In this document: piece by piece, positions 41,678 through 52,703 of the stretch | Layout: each line of letters begins with the position of its first letter | Position numbering within the stretch: position 1 is the stretch's first letter | From: Rhodamnia argentea | Taxonomy: Eukaryota; Streptophyta; Magnoliopsida; Myrtales; Myrtaceae | Assembly (NCBI RefSeq): GCF_020921035.1 | Contig: NC_063158.1 | Coordinates: 26,088,178 to 26,152,177, forward strand | DNA length: 64,000 nt | Direction: 5' to 3' | Notes under the pieces: generated by a model | The model's input: only the letters and a program-made list of their open reading frames with translations | Told to the model about the DNA's origin: nothing | Databases searched by the model: none | Made by a program: the position numbers and the translations under genes

Positions 41678-42228
41678 TGTAAACTTCTCTTGTTGGAACA
41701 CAAAAGAAGAAGAAACAGCCGATTAAGAAAGTTTAATAAAATTCACCAGATTAATTTGTTTTACATTAAAGGCATAATTTTCTGCTTTCATCAATTTTAC
41801 CATTATTGAGTTCTCAATGGGGCCTACTTTGGACACTTAGTTGCCTACATGGCTTATTGATGGAGTGAAATTCATGTGCAGCAAAGATGCCACCTCAACT
41901 ACTAAACTACTTATTCTTCCTTAATAGTGAGTTTCACAGAGGAGAGGTTAGCGAGATCCGTTATCATTTATTTAGGGTGTGTCCAAAGTTATTTGAGGAG
42001 CGGAAAGAGCGTAACTTAAATTTAGATTCAAATTAAGCGTCCAAAATGAAGAAGGAAGCGGTCCAATAAATGACGTTCGTAGTGAAGTTCCTTAACATAG
42101 TGAAGTAACAAGGACCCTCGTTATTTAATTTATGATTGTTGAACATACATCATTTTTGTTTTCTGAGCATACGTTGCCAAAACCTCACATAACAAGCGAC
42201 CCATCTATATTACCAAGAACCTGGTGCA

Positions 42229-42579
42229 TCAGTGCCCTTTGACGATCGATTTACAGCGCTTCCATGCATTTAGGCTTCTCTTCAGATAGTCAGCGGTGCG
42301 AGCATAGAATTTGTCGTTGCTGAGGACGACGTCGACGAACTCCGAGTGGCAAGGATCACCCATCTCCACTAGGATACCACAGCAAGATTCACTCACGTCG
42401 GGGCCGTCGTGGAAGATGTTGTGGAAGAGCTCCAGCCCGCACGGCTGAGTCATTTTCTTGATGCATGCCTCGAGGGAGACGTCGTATCCTGGCGCTGGTT
42501 CGACTGCCGCAAGTGCCGGCTTCAAAACCACGGCGAAAACAAGAAGGAGCACGGAAGAGACGATGGTTGACTTGACCAT
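42229..42579 (-). CDS. prolamin-like small secreted cysteine-rich protein, copy 2
   Basis: The intronless gene codes 116 residues: a signal peptide (MVKSTIVSSVLLLVFAVVLKPALA, likely cut after ALA) and a mature domain with six cysteines at 39, 47, 66, 67, 77 and 109. The C..C..CC..C..C order fits the plant prolamin-like (PF05617/ECA1 gametogenesis, egg-cell-secreted EC1) superfamily, known for secreted reproductive signalling proteins. The function of this member is not known to me. The start at 42579 is preferred over an in-frame upstream ATG at 42627 because the paralogs begin here and a signal peptide follows at once. A TATA box lies 110 bases upstream. It differs from copy 3 at about six mature positions. 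Confidence 0.88.
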   Translation of the reverse strand: MVKSTIVSSVLLLVFAVVLKPALAAVEPAPGYDVSLEACIKKMTQPCGLELFHNIFHDGPDVSESCCGILVEMGDPCHSEFVDVVLSNDKFYARTADYLKRSLNAWKRCKSIVKGH

Positions 42580-42687
42580 GTTTGGTTGAGAGATTTCTAT
42601 CTGTATTTTTTTTCCTTGTCTTTTCACTTTTGTGTTGTACTTAGGATGTTATTTGAAGGATATGATTGAGAGAAGATGCAGGTGTTC

Positions 42688-42694
42688 TTTTATA
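42688..42694 (-). promoter_or_regulatory. TATA box of prolamin-like gene copy 2
   Basis: TATAAAA on the minus strand within a stretch (ccctataaaagaacacctgcat) kept in all three paralogs. In copy 3 the same place reads TATAAAC (about 46324-46330), a weaker match, and in copy 1 TATAAAAA. Confidence 0.6.
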
Positions 42695-43194
42695 GGGTTA
42701 TGTCGAAGAGGTTACATTGGCGTATTTGTTGGCGTTTTAAAAAGTTCCTTCAGTTTCTGCTGCTTTTTGCAAGTAGCTTTCGTGTTTCCATCAAAACTTT
42801 GAAGGAGGACACTTTTTTTTTTTTTCATTCTTTTTTCGAAATGGCCAAAATTTTCAAATGGCTTTACATGATGATATTACTCTTTTGGAAACATTTTAAA
42901 TATTTAATATTTAAATAAAACCAAAGGACAAGCACTATAGGGAAAAAAAAAAGGGGCTAAGTATCATTCTTAACAAATTTTTAGTTAGTAGTGCCGTGGC
43001 TTCGTTTATTTCGTGAAAAATGTGATATTTTTTAAAAATATTTTTTAAGAAGTCATTTTTCAAGAAAATTACAATATTTTTTGGTGTTTGGCTGAAACCT
43101 AAAAATGAACTGTAATATACTTTTCGTTGTTTGATATGGAAAATATGATTTGATTTTTTTAAGTAGACGTAATTATTTGGGTACTAGTAACTTG

Positions 43195-43690
43195 TGCATG
43201 GATAGCCGGGGACCAGGTACGAGCACTAGAGTCCAGGATTCGATCTCGATGGACCCCGACTCGGGCATCAAGGATTGGGGCATAGACGCCCGGGTCTCGA
43301 TGGACTCAAGCATGGGCACCGGGGTGCCGACCCTAGCCTCAATGGTCTCGGACTTTGTGGACCTAGGACTAGGTGTGTTGGGGATCCAAGCTCGTATCGG
43401 GATTCCATGCTCGATTTTTATGGACTTGGATCCAGGTGCTAAGGCATTGGGCACGGGGCACAGGCACCGGTTTTTTGGGCCAAGCCTCGATGGACCTAGG
43501 CATGGGGTATTAGGGGCTTGGCCTGGCCACCGGTGACCTAGGTGCGCATGCCGAGGATCTAGACACAAACATTAATGTCCCTGCTTGGCCTCAATGGACC
43601 TATTCCGAGTGCTAGCGACTTGGTCATGGATGCCGAGGACCTAAGAACCAGCGTTAGGATTTTCGTGCTCAAGCGTAGAGTTTTAAGTAT
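43195..43690. repeat. GC-rich degenerate tandem repeat, copy 2
   Basis: Words such as ctcgatggaccc, gggcaccgggg and gcctcgatggacctagg recur; the block corresponds to 38090-38145 plus 38995-39420 of the other unit. Both strands show long open frames, which is expected for such repeats and not good evidence of a gene. Confidence 0.6.
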
Positions 43691-43714
43691 AAGCGCCGAT
43701 ATGTAGTTTATTTT

Positions 43715-44941
43715 GGGCGGCTCTATTTCCACCCCTATTTTTGCTAAGACAATCCTTTTTCCAGTTAAACGATCAAAATATCCCTATCTCTCTCTCTTCA
43801 ACTTATTGTATCTTTATATATTAGACTAACTGATAAAACTGCCTTTATTTCTATAATTTCTCTTGTCATATTCACAATGAAATACTCTATTATACTCAAC
43901 AAGATATCATCTTATCTTGCATTTTGTTATCACTTTGCCTAGAGAAGATTATTAATTTAAAAATATGATATCATATTTTCAATAAAAAAAAATGCTACAT
44001 AGATTATTATAAATTTATATTCATGATGGCTATATGGCTTATCAACACACAATTAATTGCCTACTTACCAATAATTTGAGCAAAACTTTCTTTCAAAGTT
44101 GGAAATTAAAAAATTTATTTATCTAGCCAGTCTTCACCTTGTAGGTATTTTTCCAAAAAAATTAGCGGAGTTTTAAAGTTAAACATTATTTATTTTGTGC
44201 TTTTGGGTTTTTCACATTTTAATCTCAATTGCAAGATGGGGGTTGAGAATCTTGTTACATATTTTTCACTTTCAAGCTAACATTGAATTATTTTAGAGAA
44301 AAATTTTAAGCATATTTTAAAGATTTTGATCCCCTCGTTATGAGGTTAAATCCAATCGAAATTAATTGCAATATTCTTTATAGTGGGAGCAAAACAACAT
44401 GAAGTTTCTGTTTTCTTTTCCCCATTTCTGTGCTTATGCGATCTAATCTTAATCATCTTTAACATTTGGTTTATGTTTCTAACAAATTAAAATTTTTTAT
44501 GTATTCATCAAATTTTTTTTCGATTGTTGATCAAGATCAACTAGATAATTAGATTGAATTTTAATCTTGAAATTTGAATTATAGTCTCAAAATATTTGAT
44601 GAAAAATAGGCAAATAATTGTGTGTTTATAAGCCCTCATAAATAGAAAATTATAATTTTATGTTTCTTTTATGGGTAAAAATATGAAACCATAAATTAAA
44701 TTTGACAACTTTCATTAGGTAAAGTGATAGTATGATGCATGACAAGATGATATCTTCTTGAGTATAATGGTGTGTTTGTTTGGTGAAACTAACGAGAAAG
44801 ATTATAGAAATAAAGCTAATTTTTTGGTTTGCTTGATAAAAAAAAGAAACATAAATTGATGAGAGAAAGGAGGGTATTTTGCTCATTTAACTAAAAAAAA
44901 GAAGTATCTTAGCCCAAATAAGGGGGGAAATAGTGCGGCCC
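43715..44941. mobile_element. nested TIR element of a third kind
   Basis: The left end GGGCGGCTCTATTTCCACCC and the right end, in reverse complement GGGCCGCACTATTTCCCCCC, are inverted repeats continuing for about 90-100 bases (GCTAAGA, TAGTTAAA.GA.CAAAATA.CC). Inner similarity also pairs 'ctcaacaagatatcatctt' with 'aagatgatatcttcttgag'. Flanks are AT-rich (tttatttt) and fit a short target duplication. The paralogous place near 39435 in the other unit lacks it. The interior has no convincing gene. Confidence 0.7.
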
Positions 44942-45099
44942 ATTTTATTTTTTGAAAAATGTATTCTGATTTTTTAAAGAGAAAATCTTTCTTAATTTAA
45001 GTATATGTTTTCTGTTCACTCATTTCTTAACGAATGAAATGCCAAAAAATGAGGAAAATATTTTCTCGAAAAATGTTTTTGAAGAAACGAACGAAGCTT

Positions 45100-45868
45100 A
45101 TACCTAAATTTATTATATGGTCATTCGAATCATGTACAGCAAAATAGATGGACTCCAGCTCAGAGAACTGTCCAGAATACTAAGGTATACTTTTCGACTG
45201 GTGTTATATTTATCATAAATGGAAGTGTTGCTTCCCAATGCACAAATTTACCCAAAGAATTCCCCTGAACATATTCAACTAAATAACTGAATTATTACAA
45301 GGGGTTATTAGAGATTGAACTTTAGAGAGACATCGCAGGTAGATGTACTTTACAAATGTTCTGTTGAACTGGAATTCCATCATTAAGGTTATTAAGATGA
45401 TCAAACGTTAAATGATTATTGTAACAAAGCAAGAGAACGTGTAAACTTCTCTTATTGGAACACAAAGGAAAAAGAAACAACAGATTAAAAAGGTTAACAA
45501 AAATCATCAGATTAGTTTCGTTTACATTGAAGGAATATTTTTCTACTTTCATCAATTTTACCATTACTGAGCTCTCAATGGGGGGTACTTTGTGCACTAT
45601 ATGTTTTAGGGTGTGTCTAAAGTTATTAGAGGAGTGGAAACGGCGTGAACCTACACTTAGATTTAAATTAGGTTTTCAAAATGAAGAAGGAATCAATATA
45701 ATAAAATGGCCATCATAATGAAGTACCTTAATATAGTGAAGTAACAAGGACCCTCCTTATTCCATTTATGATTTATTGAAAATACATCATGTTCTTTTTC
45801 TCTTGAACATATGTGCCCGAAACCCCACATAACAAGTAACGCCCCTATATTACGGAGAAGCTGGTGCA
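45100..45868. repeat. intergenic part of duplicated unit (copy B)
   Basis: This stretch matches the flanks of copy A at 39590-39740, 40840-41061, 41678-41830 and 41990-42228, without the 41062-41677 transposon. It ends at the prolamin-like gene copy 3. Confidence 0.75.
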
Positions 45869-46219
45869 TCAGTGCCCGTTAACAATCGATTTACAGCGCT
45901 TCCATGCGCTTAAGCTTCTCTTCAGATAGTCGGCGGTGCGAGCATAGAAATTGTCATTGCTGAGGACGACGTCGACAAATTCCGAGTGGCAAGGATCGCC
46001 CATCTCCACCAGGATACCGCAGCAAGAGTCACTCACTTCAGGGCCGTCGTGGAAGATGTTGTGGAAGAGCTCCAGCCCGCATGGCTGAGTCATTTTCTTG
46101 ATGCACACCTCGAGGGAGACGTCGTATCCCGGTGCTGGCTCAACGGCGGCGAGCGCTGGCTTTGAAACCAGGACGCAGACAAGAAGGAGCACGGAAGAGA
46201 CGATGGTGGACTTGGCCAT
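45869..46219 (-). CDS. prolamin-like small secreted cysteine-rich protein, copy 3
   Basis: This intronless gene codes 116 residues with the same layout as copy 2: a signal peptide (MAKSTIVSSVLLLVCVLVSKPALA) and a mature domain with Cys39, Cys47, Cys66, Cys67, Cys77 and Cys109. All six cysteines are intact. The stretch GGLELF/GDPCHSEFVDVVLSND region is nearly unchanged between copies 2 and 3, which fits continued constraint. The upstream similarity to the other units ends near 46395, so this is the outer edge of the array. Family assignment is to prolamin-like/ECA1-type proteins; the precise role is unknown. Confidence 0.88.
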   Translation of the reverse strand: MAKSTIVSSVLLLVCVLVSKPALAAVEPAPGYDVSLEVCIKKMTQPCGLELFHNIFHDGPEVSDSCCGILVEMGDPCHSEFVDVVLSNDNFYARTADYLKRSLSAWKRCKSIVNGH

Positions 46220-46680
46220 GTATGGTTGAGAGATTTTCTTTCTGTTTATTTGTGTTTTTCACTTTGGTGTTGTATTTAGGAAGTTATTTGGAGGATGAGT
46301 TTGAGAGAAGAGGCAGGTGTTCGTTTATAGGGTTATTAGGAAGAGGTTACACTAGAGTATTTATCAACGTTCTAAAGAGTTCCTTCAGTTTCATGGACAG
46401 TTAATGTCATTAGATGTAAGTTCATTATTGTTCATGCTCATCAGTTTCATGGATACATTTGAATATGACCGCAAGGGAAGAGTAACCATACACATGATAC
46501 AAAATGAAATGAGCACAAATATGATTTTTTTTGGGGCTTGTAATAGAAATTCTAATTTATATAACATGTTTTGCTGAAAAGGATTTACACGTTTTGATCC
46601 GTATAGAAGTATTTTTGTAGCTGAAGTGCCAATACAAAAAAACTAATGCTTTTGGCATTTGTTAAGATTTGAAACTCATA

Positions 46681-47047
46681 TATTTTAAGAACCACGTGCA
46701 TCCAATTAGGCACGTAATTAAATGTATAAACCCGTAGATTCAACGATGTTGTAAATTACATAGGTAAGTATCCGACACATAACGAAGTAGTCCGGCTTTA
46801 TCGGACATAGATAAAATCCGTAAAACTTGCTGGGAAATGTAGTGAACAAATGGAATCGGACTCTGAGCCATAATAACACTCTTTAAGGATAAATTAGTCA
46901 TTATTTTAATAACCACATGGATCAAATTAGGCACATAATTAAATAAATAAATACATAGATTCTATGATGTTGTAAATCACATAGGTAAGTATCCACCATA
47001 AATGAAGTAATCTGGCTTCATCAGACATAGATAAAATCCATAAAACT
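46681..47047. repeat. two diverged tandem copies, period about 221 bp
   Basis: Copy 46681-46827 and copy 46902-47047 share 'tattttaa.aaccac.tg.atc.aattaggcac', 'cataggtaagtatcc', and 'gacatagataaaatcc.taaaact'. Non-coding. Confidence 0.8.
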
Positions 47048-48110
47048 AATACATCTAGTTTTAATGTTGCACATTAGATTAGTCTTAAGTTCCTATGTTT
47101 TCCATCCTATCTAATTAAGCACATATTCAAAGACGCACACGTTGAGTTCTCTCATGCCCATCCGTAGGTTATTGGGTTTCATCATAGATTTAATAAAAGA
47201 CAAGATACATAATGTAAATTGTAGGGTTTTTGACTATGCAAATTCATTTGGTCACCTAATTCTAGATCCTTGCATAAAATGTCAGACCCTGTGCAATTGA
47301 TCTCCTAGGCTTGTCATCAGATGATTGAGGTCGTCCCTCGCGGTGTGGCACTGGTTGATCCATTCATGGCGATGGAAAGGTATAGGGCGAGCTATCAAAG
47401 GCATTGCAATGGCATGTGACGGTGGTAAGGTGTTGCCGAGGCAAAGTTTCTGACGTTAGAGATTGGGGTTAGGGTTGTATATCAACGGATGGAATAAACT
47501 GGATAGTGGCGCTTTCGAAACGAAAATCATGATGTTGTGAACACATGCATGATTCCATACAAGTAAGGATATGCAAACTTGAATTTTCAAAAGTAGACAG
47601 GATAATTGCCTAATTAGCAATCGACCATGAACTTATTATACGGATGCTAATTCAGTCATAAACTTTTGATTTTGTCAATTTAGTCCTAAACCTTTGTGTG
47701 AAATTCTAATATAGTCCTTCCAATTAATTTTTTCCGGAAATCATTAAAGTTTCCGATCGAATCATCGCCGGCCATCCCACACATGAAAGTGTTTTGTTCA
47801 TTAGATACACACCATTAGGTCAGACTTATATTCCTAGTTCAGCTAAAAGCTCAAAGTCCAATTCTACGTGGTTGAACTTTTTAGGGGTTCTTGATTCATG
47901 CCATGATGGGTTCCTCCATATATAATGTAAGTGATATCCAGTGATATGAGTGGTCAAAGCGACAAGGAAGTGGGAATACCGATCAGATGCTTCCGAATAT
48001 GCCCGCCTGACAGCGGTGCATATGAGCTCATCTCAAAGAGTCCAAAAAGAGTTTTTGACATGCTTTAGTAAATCTAAACCATAGATTAATGTTTAGTATC
48101 CAAGTGCAAT
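47048..48110. other. intergenic with a MULE-family relic
   Basis: No gene is seen. 47600-47790 has the sub-terminal words of the 41062-41677 family (taatttagtcctaaacctttg, atcatcgccggccatcccac). The rest is AT-rich and featureless to me. Confidence 0.4.
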
Positions 48111-48112
48111 TA

Positions 48113-48122
48113 GCGGGGATAC

Positions 48123-48160
<38 letters not shown>

Positions 48161-48185
48161 GCGTGTTCGATCCACGCTCACCGCA
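48113..48185 (+). tRNA. tRNA-Phe: tRNA-Phe (GAA), with altered D-stem base
   Basis: The 73-base sequence folds as a standard nuclear tRNA-Phe: acceptor GCGGGGA...TCACCGC-A, anticodon loop CTGAAGA with anticodon GAA, and T arm GCGTG TTCGATC CACGC. The plant consensus, as I recall it, has GCGGGGATAGCTCAGTTGG; here base 10 (48122) is C instead of G. That makes a C10-C25 mismatch in the D stem and changes the A box of the internal promoter. A T5 run follows six bases after the end. It may be a working gene with a weakened D stem or a decaying copy. Confidence 0.88.
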
Positions 48186-48190
48186 CTCTC

Positions 48191-48195
48191 TTTTT
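48191..48195 (+). terminator. RNA polymerase III terminator of tRNA-Phe
   Basis: A run of five T residues lies just downstream of the tRNA 3' end, the usual Pol III stop signal. Confidence 0.75.
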
Positions 48196-49231
48196 CTCAA
48201 TATATATGTATATATATTTGCCCTTCTTTAGAATGAGGTCAAATTAAGTGCATTGGCTAAGATTGGCAGTCTTCCTGCATTTTTAGATTTGCATCTTCGT
48301 TTAGTGGTTCAGGCGGTATCTCGGTCGCCAAGCTGATACAACTCCTCGACCCCCGTCGAAAGACCACGTCCTCCACCTCCATCGAACGAACGCCATCCAT
48401 GCTCAGTGTCGAGCGATGCATGAAGGGTGAGTCGGGTCGGCCGGCTTGCCAACTCGACCAGCACAAAGAGAATCAAAAGCAGGCATCTTTATTTCAGAAA
48501 AAAAGACAAAAAAAAGTTCCTTGCTTTTCTGTAGAGATTTATAACATCTATCGAGCACTTCCTTGCAGAGCTTACGAACTAAACACCATTCGCCGAGAGC
48601 ACACAAATTTCTCAAAGCCAAACACCGCTTCTGCTTGCATGCTTAAGCCTAAAGAGCGACTCCGTGCTTCCTCAAAACTCCTTTTTATTTTTATTTTTAT
48701 CTATCTTATTTCTAACTCTCCTTTCTCTGACTATTGTTCCGTCTCTTTGCAGATAGCGGAAGTCTTTTCTCTCTGACTTTTACTTCGCATCCTTACAGAG
48801 CACGGGAGTTGAACACTACGCCTATAGTACCAGCTTCCTCAAAAATCTTGCTTGGATAAACACATTTCACAGAAAAGTGAGTCATCCTGCCAAATTGTCC
48901 TCAAGATGCAGCGCATGAATTTGAATGACTTCTGCTACAGCATACGTACCGACCAAAAGCCGACCATAAAACAGTCCGGTGCATATCAGCAAGCTTTGTG
49001 GGAGAGGGAGGGAGGGAGAGAGAGGTGAACTAAACGACGAACTGATGATATAATCCACATTTGACATCGTTAACGCGCATCAACAAACAAACACGGAGTT
49101 CCTTACCATCTATTCTTACAGCTTGCAAGCAAAGGAAACTCATCAAACTCCCTCCTAACAACCCCCCCAGAGGATGATAAACAACTATATCCTGAATTAT
49201 GAATATAAATTGTACCAAAACATCAAGTGCG

Positions 49232-51662
49232 CTAAAAGAAATCAAACTCAAGGTAATTATCGGAACCTTTCTTATCAGGGATAGTGGTGGCAACGGCGGC
49301 CTTTTCGCTTGCTGATGTCGGTGGCACTGGTATTCGCTCTAGCTCGACTGGTTTCGGTACCTCTGGGGGTGTAGCGCAGCGGATCAGCGCCCAGTTCACA
49401 CCTTCAAAGAAGGGATGTTGCTTGACTTCTGTAGCTCCTCGCTTATACGCCAATCTGTGTTGTGGTTCTTTCACTAGCAACCCTCTTATTAGATCTCTAG
49501 CAGCAAAACTTACCACAGGCGACTCTGGAAATCGCAGTGGCTGACCCACAACATTGAACAATGTGGCTCGATTTCCGGATCCTTTGAAAGGGGTTTTACC
49601 AAACAAAAGCTCATACAAGAAAATCCCAAAGGTCCACCAATCTACAGCACTTCCATGACCTTCTCCTTTTATAATCTCTGGTGCCAAGTACTCGTGGGTT
49701 CCGACAAATGACATTGACCGGGCATCAGTGGGTTCCGCAACGAGCTCGGGCAAAGGACTGACTTGGTTCCCAGTTTCTATTTTGGGTTTCCGGTCCTTCT
49801 TGGACTTGCTGGAGAACAGGCGAGGACCGAAGCACGTGGTGGGAACCGCACAGGATGGCTGGATGCAAGAAGGCTCAATGCAAGCAGGCTGTGCACAATA
49901 AACAGGGTTCTTTCTGAGAGGCTCAGACTCGAGATATGATGTCTTAACAAGAGTTGGACTCACGGCACAGCGAAGAGAAAGGTCAAAGTCTGATAGCATT
50001 ATATGCCCATCATCCCTCACAAGAACATTCTCGGGTTTAAGATCACGGTAAACAATCCCAAGCATATGGAGGTATTCTAGAGCCAGTAACACCTCAGCTA
50101 CATAAAATCTGCAAACAAAGATTAGAGTGTAAGATTTTTTCATACATAAGTGCCATATAACCAAGCTATTTCGCACAAGTCGTATGGTTGAAGATACATC
50201 TTTTCTTGCTACATTTCTAGTTCCATCTTGCTCAATTAAAAAGAATCACAAGGGGAAGGAAATATTTAGGTACAAGGAAGATTGTTATTTACGCTTCCAT
50301 TTCATTTATAGGTCTTTCCGAAATGTAGACTGTCTATGTCATACTAGTCAAATTATTGATCGTTACTTAAGCTACCATTACATTTATAGGTCTCTCTCTC
50401 TCATTGCAATGTTGACAAAATAGGATAGTCATCAGCTTCAAAGATGCTGCAGATCAACTTTGCTGAAAACATAGCTATCTCAGCCTTCCCACCATTGCAA
50501 CTTCGACAAAATAGCATAGTCATCAGCTTAAAAGATGCTGCAGACCAACTTAACTGAAACACTAGCTACCTCAGCCTTACCCACCAAGCTCCCAAACCAA
50601 GGATGAAATCACCATAGGAAAACTTTACTAACTAAAAATTAATCCAAACATGTATAAGTTTTAATCAAAGAGCGTCAAAGATGGAGTTCAATCGTACTTT
50701 ACTGCCTGCTCAGGGAAATATTTCCCGGGTTGCCTCTGTCTAAGAGTGTGCAAGTCTCCTCCAGGACAAAATTCCATGACCAAACATGAGAACTTATCAG
50801 TTTCAAAATGCGTATACAGAGTTGGGAGGAAAGGATGGTCCAGACACTGCAATATTTCTCTCTCCGTTTGAGCCCGGAGCAACTTTTTACGACTAGCTAA
50901 AGATGCCTTGTCCATAACCTTCATCGCAAAGTAACACTTCGTTCCACTCAACTCTGACAGATAAACACTGCCAATATCCCCGCAACCCAACCGCTTTAGC
51001 AGTCTGAAATGGCTCAAACCCAAGACCCCATCCCTCGATCGAACAGCTTGGATGGCTTCCCATCTCAAGTCATTTGCTTTATGAGGCTTGTTAACACTGC
51101 TACTCAAACTGCTGCAGCTGCTTTCATCACTAATGTCACTGCTCGTGCTCCCTCTACACATGCTGCTCTTCCCACTCTCGACAAAGTCAACACGGTCAAT
51201 AACCTTGCCGCTTCCGCTTGTCTTTCTGAGGCTGCTGGCGCCATCGCTAACTTTGCCGGATACGGAACTATTCTTCACGCTTCCATGTTCTGATGTCTTC
51301 TTGTTCGGATCAACAGAGGCCTCCCGTGAGCCTCCATTCTCAACAGATGCAGAATGCCCTTCTTTTGATTTTTGCTCCGGATCAGGCGAGGAAGTGCTTA
51401 GATTCATTTTACTGACTAGAGATTCAACCGAGCCATTTTGATCTGGACGAGGTGACCTTTTCTTCTCAGCGGGCTCTGCAGAGTCATTTTTCGAATGATT
51501 CTGCAGAAACTTAGATGATTTTTCGTGATTCGCGAGCTCGGGTTTGCTTGCCTTCAGGTTTTGTGAAGATGAAAAGTTGTGATCATTCCTCTGTACTGCG
51601 ATAAAACCAGCTGCTATGTTTTGCTGCTTAGGGCAAGTTCTTGAGGTAGTTTTTGAGGCCAT
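49232..51662 (-). CDS. D6PKL: D6 protein kinase-like AGCVIII kinase
   Basis: AGCVIIIa kinases of the D6PK group phosphorylate PIN auxin exporters at the plasma membrane and act in auxin transport and phototropism. Two coding exons, 50698-51662 and 49232-50108, give 613 residues. Residues 1-200 are a Ser-rich, probably disordered N-terminus ending in [10 protein letters not shown]. The kinase starts about 217: Gly-loop [11 protein letters not shown] (226-231), Lys248, YRDLKPEN (Asp344), and DFD (362-364) in place of DFG, the hallmark of plant AGCVIII kinases. A long insert in the activation segment contains Cys/Pro repeats ([16 protein letters not shown]) and a basic stretch ([11 protein letters not shown]) suited to membrane binding, then [12 protein letters not shown]. 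The C-terminus NYLEFDFF is a PIF-like hydrophobic motif for PDK1 docking. The start is the first ATG of the exon; the frame upstream enters the leader intron. Length is near D6PKL2. Confidence 0.94.
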
Positions 51663-52703
51663 AGGCAAAAGCAGAGAATCTATAAACAAATCAAAATGAA
51701 GATACCCCCGGCTCGGGACTCATCATCAATGGAACTGCATCTTCCATCTGCTTGCCCACATAATATGCGGTCCAATGTCAGTTGGGGCAAATATTTCTCT
51801 ACTGGAAAATATCAACTGTGTTAAATTAGCAGAACCTCATCATTTTCATACTCAAAATATTTTCCTACTCTTCACTTCACGCAGCACAGAAGAACATAGC
51901 GAACAGAAAATAAAGATCAGACTTAAAAAAGCACCAATGACCTTCCACCTGTGCTAAATCAGAAGCAAAAATGTAAACTTTCACGACAATGTAGTGCTTA
52001 ATATCACATTCTGGGTCGCAGAAAGCCGTATAAAAACCTCGAATGGAATCAAGTATCTGTTAATAACTCAAGAAACTAGGGATTTCGTCTGTAGCTACTG
52101 AAACCAAAAGAGCCATGAACAATATTATTAATGTAAAATTAGAAACTCAAATTGTGAAAACGAAAAATAAAAACAATAGGGTAAAACTGAAGCAAAGCAA
52201 AAGACTTCAAGGACCACAACGAGGTAAAAGCATGAGCTAATAGTCAGCTTCAAAAGATCATGTACGCTTGTTCAGTTCTTGATTAACTACAAACAAGTCG
52301 CGACTCAAGGCCATTGGAATTCTTACCACATAAACATACGATCAAACACGAATTCAAGAAAATCAGATCTAGATCTCAAGACTGCAAATTTAAGCGGAAC
52401 CACAACACAGATCCCGAATCTGATGCAGACCCAGATGCTAAAACCTAACCTAGAAGGCGAATAGAAGCAAACCCAGAAAAAAAAAAGGCTCATAAATGGA
52501 GAAGAGAGAAAGATGGAAGACCAAAACAGTACCTGAATTGACGGATCATGACTGGACTGAATGCATTCAGCAGGTAAAAGAGAGAACCCAGTGCAGAGAG
52601 AGAGTGAACGACTCCGGATGATGCTAGACAGAGAGAGAACGAGAAAGGGAAAGCTTCAGAAACTGCTGAAAAAATGGGACTGGTGGAGAAGTAATTTTGG
52701 CCA

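Larger units (their letters stand above)
42999..45097. mobile_element. TIR element carrying GC-rich degenerate repeats, copy 2
   Basis: The ends are GCTTCGTTTATTTCGTGAAAAA on the left and, in reverse complement, GCTTCGTTCGTTTCTTCAAAAA on the right. It occupies the same position in its unit as 37941-39585 does in its own, so the insertion predates the duplication of these two units. It holds a GC-rich repeat (43195-43690) and a nested element (43715-44941). Confidence 0.65.

Noticed and set aside
43150-43568. Overlapping open frames of about 130 codons on both strands
   Set aside because: They follow a GC-rich degenerate repeat inside a TIR element; openness on both strands is expected from the repeat.
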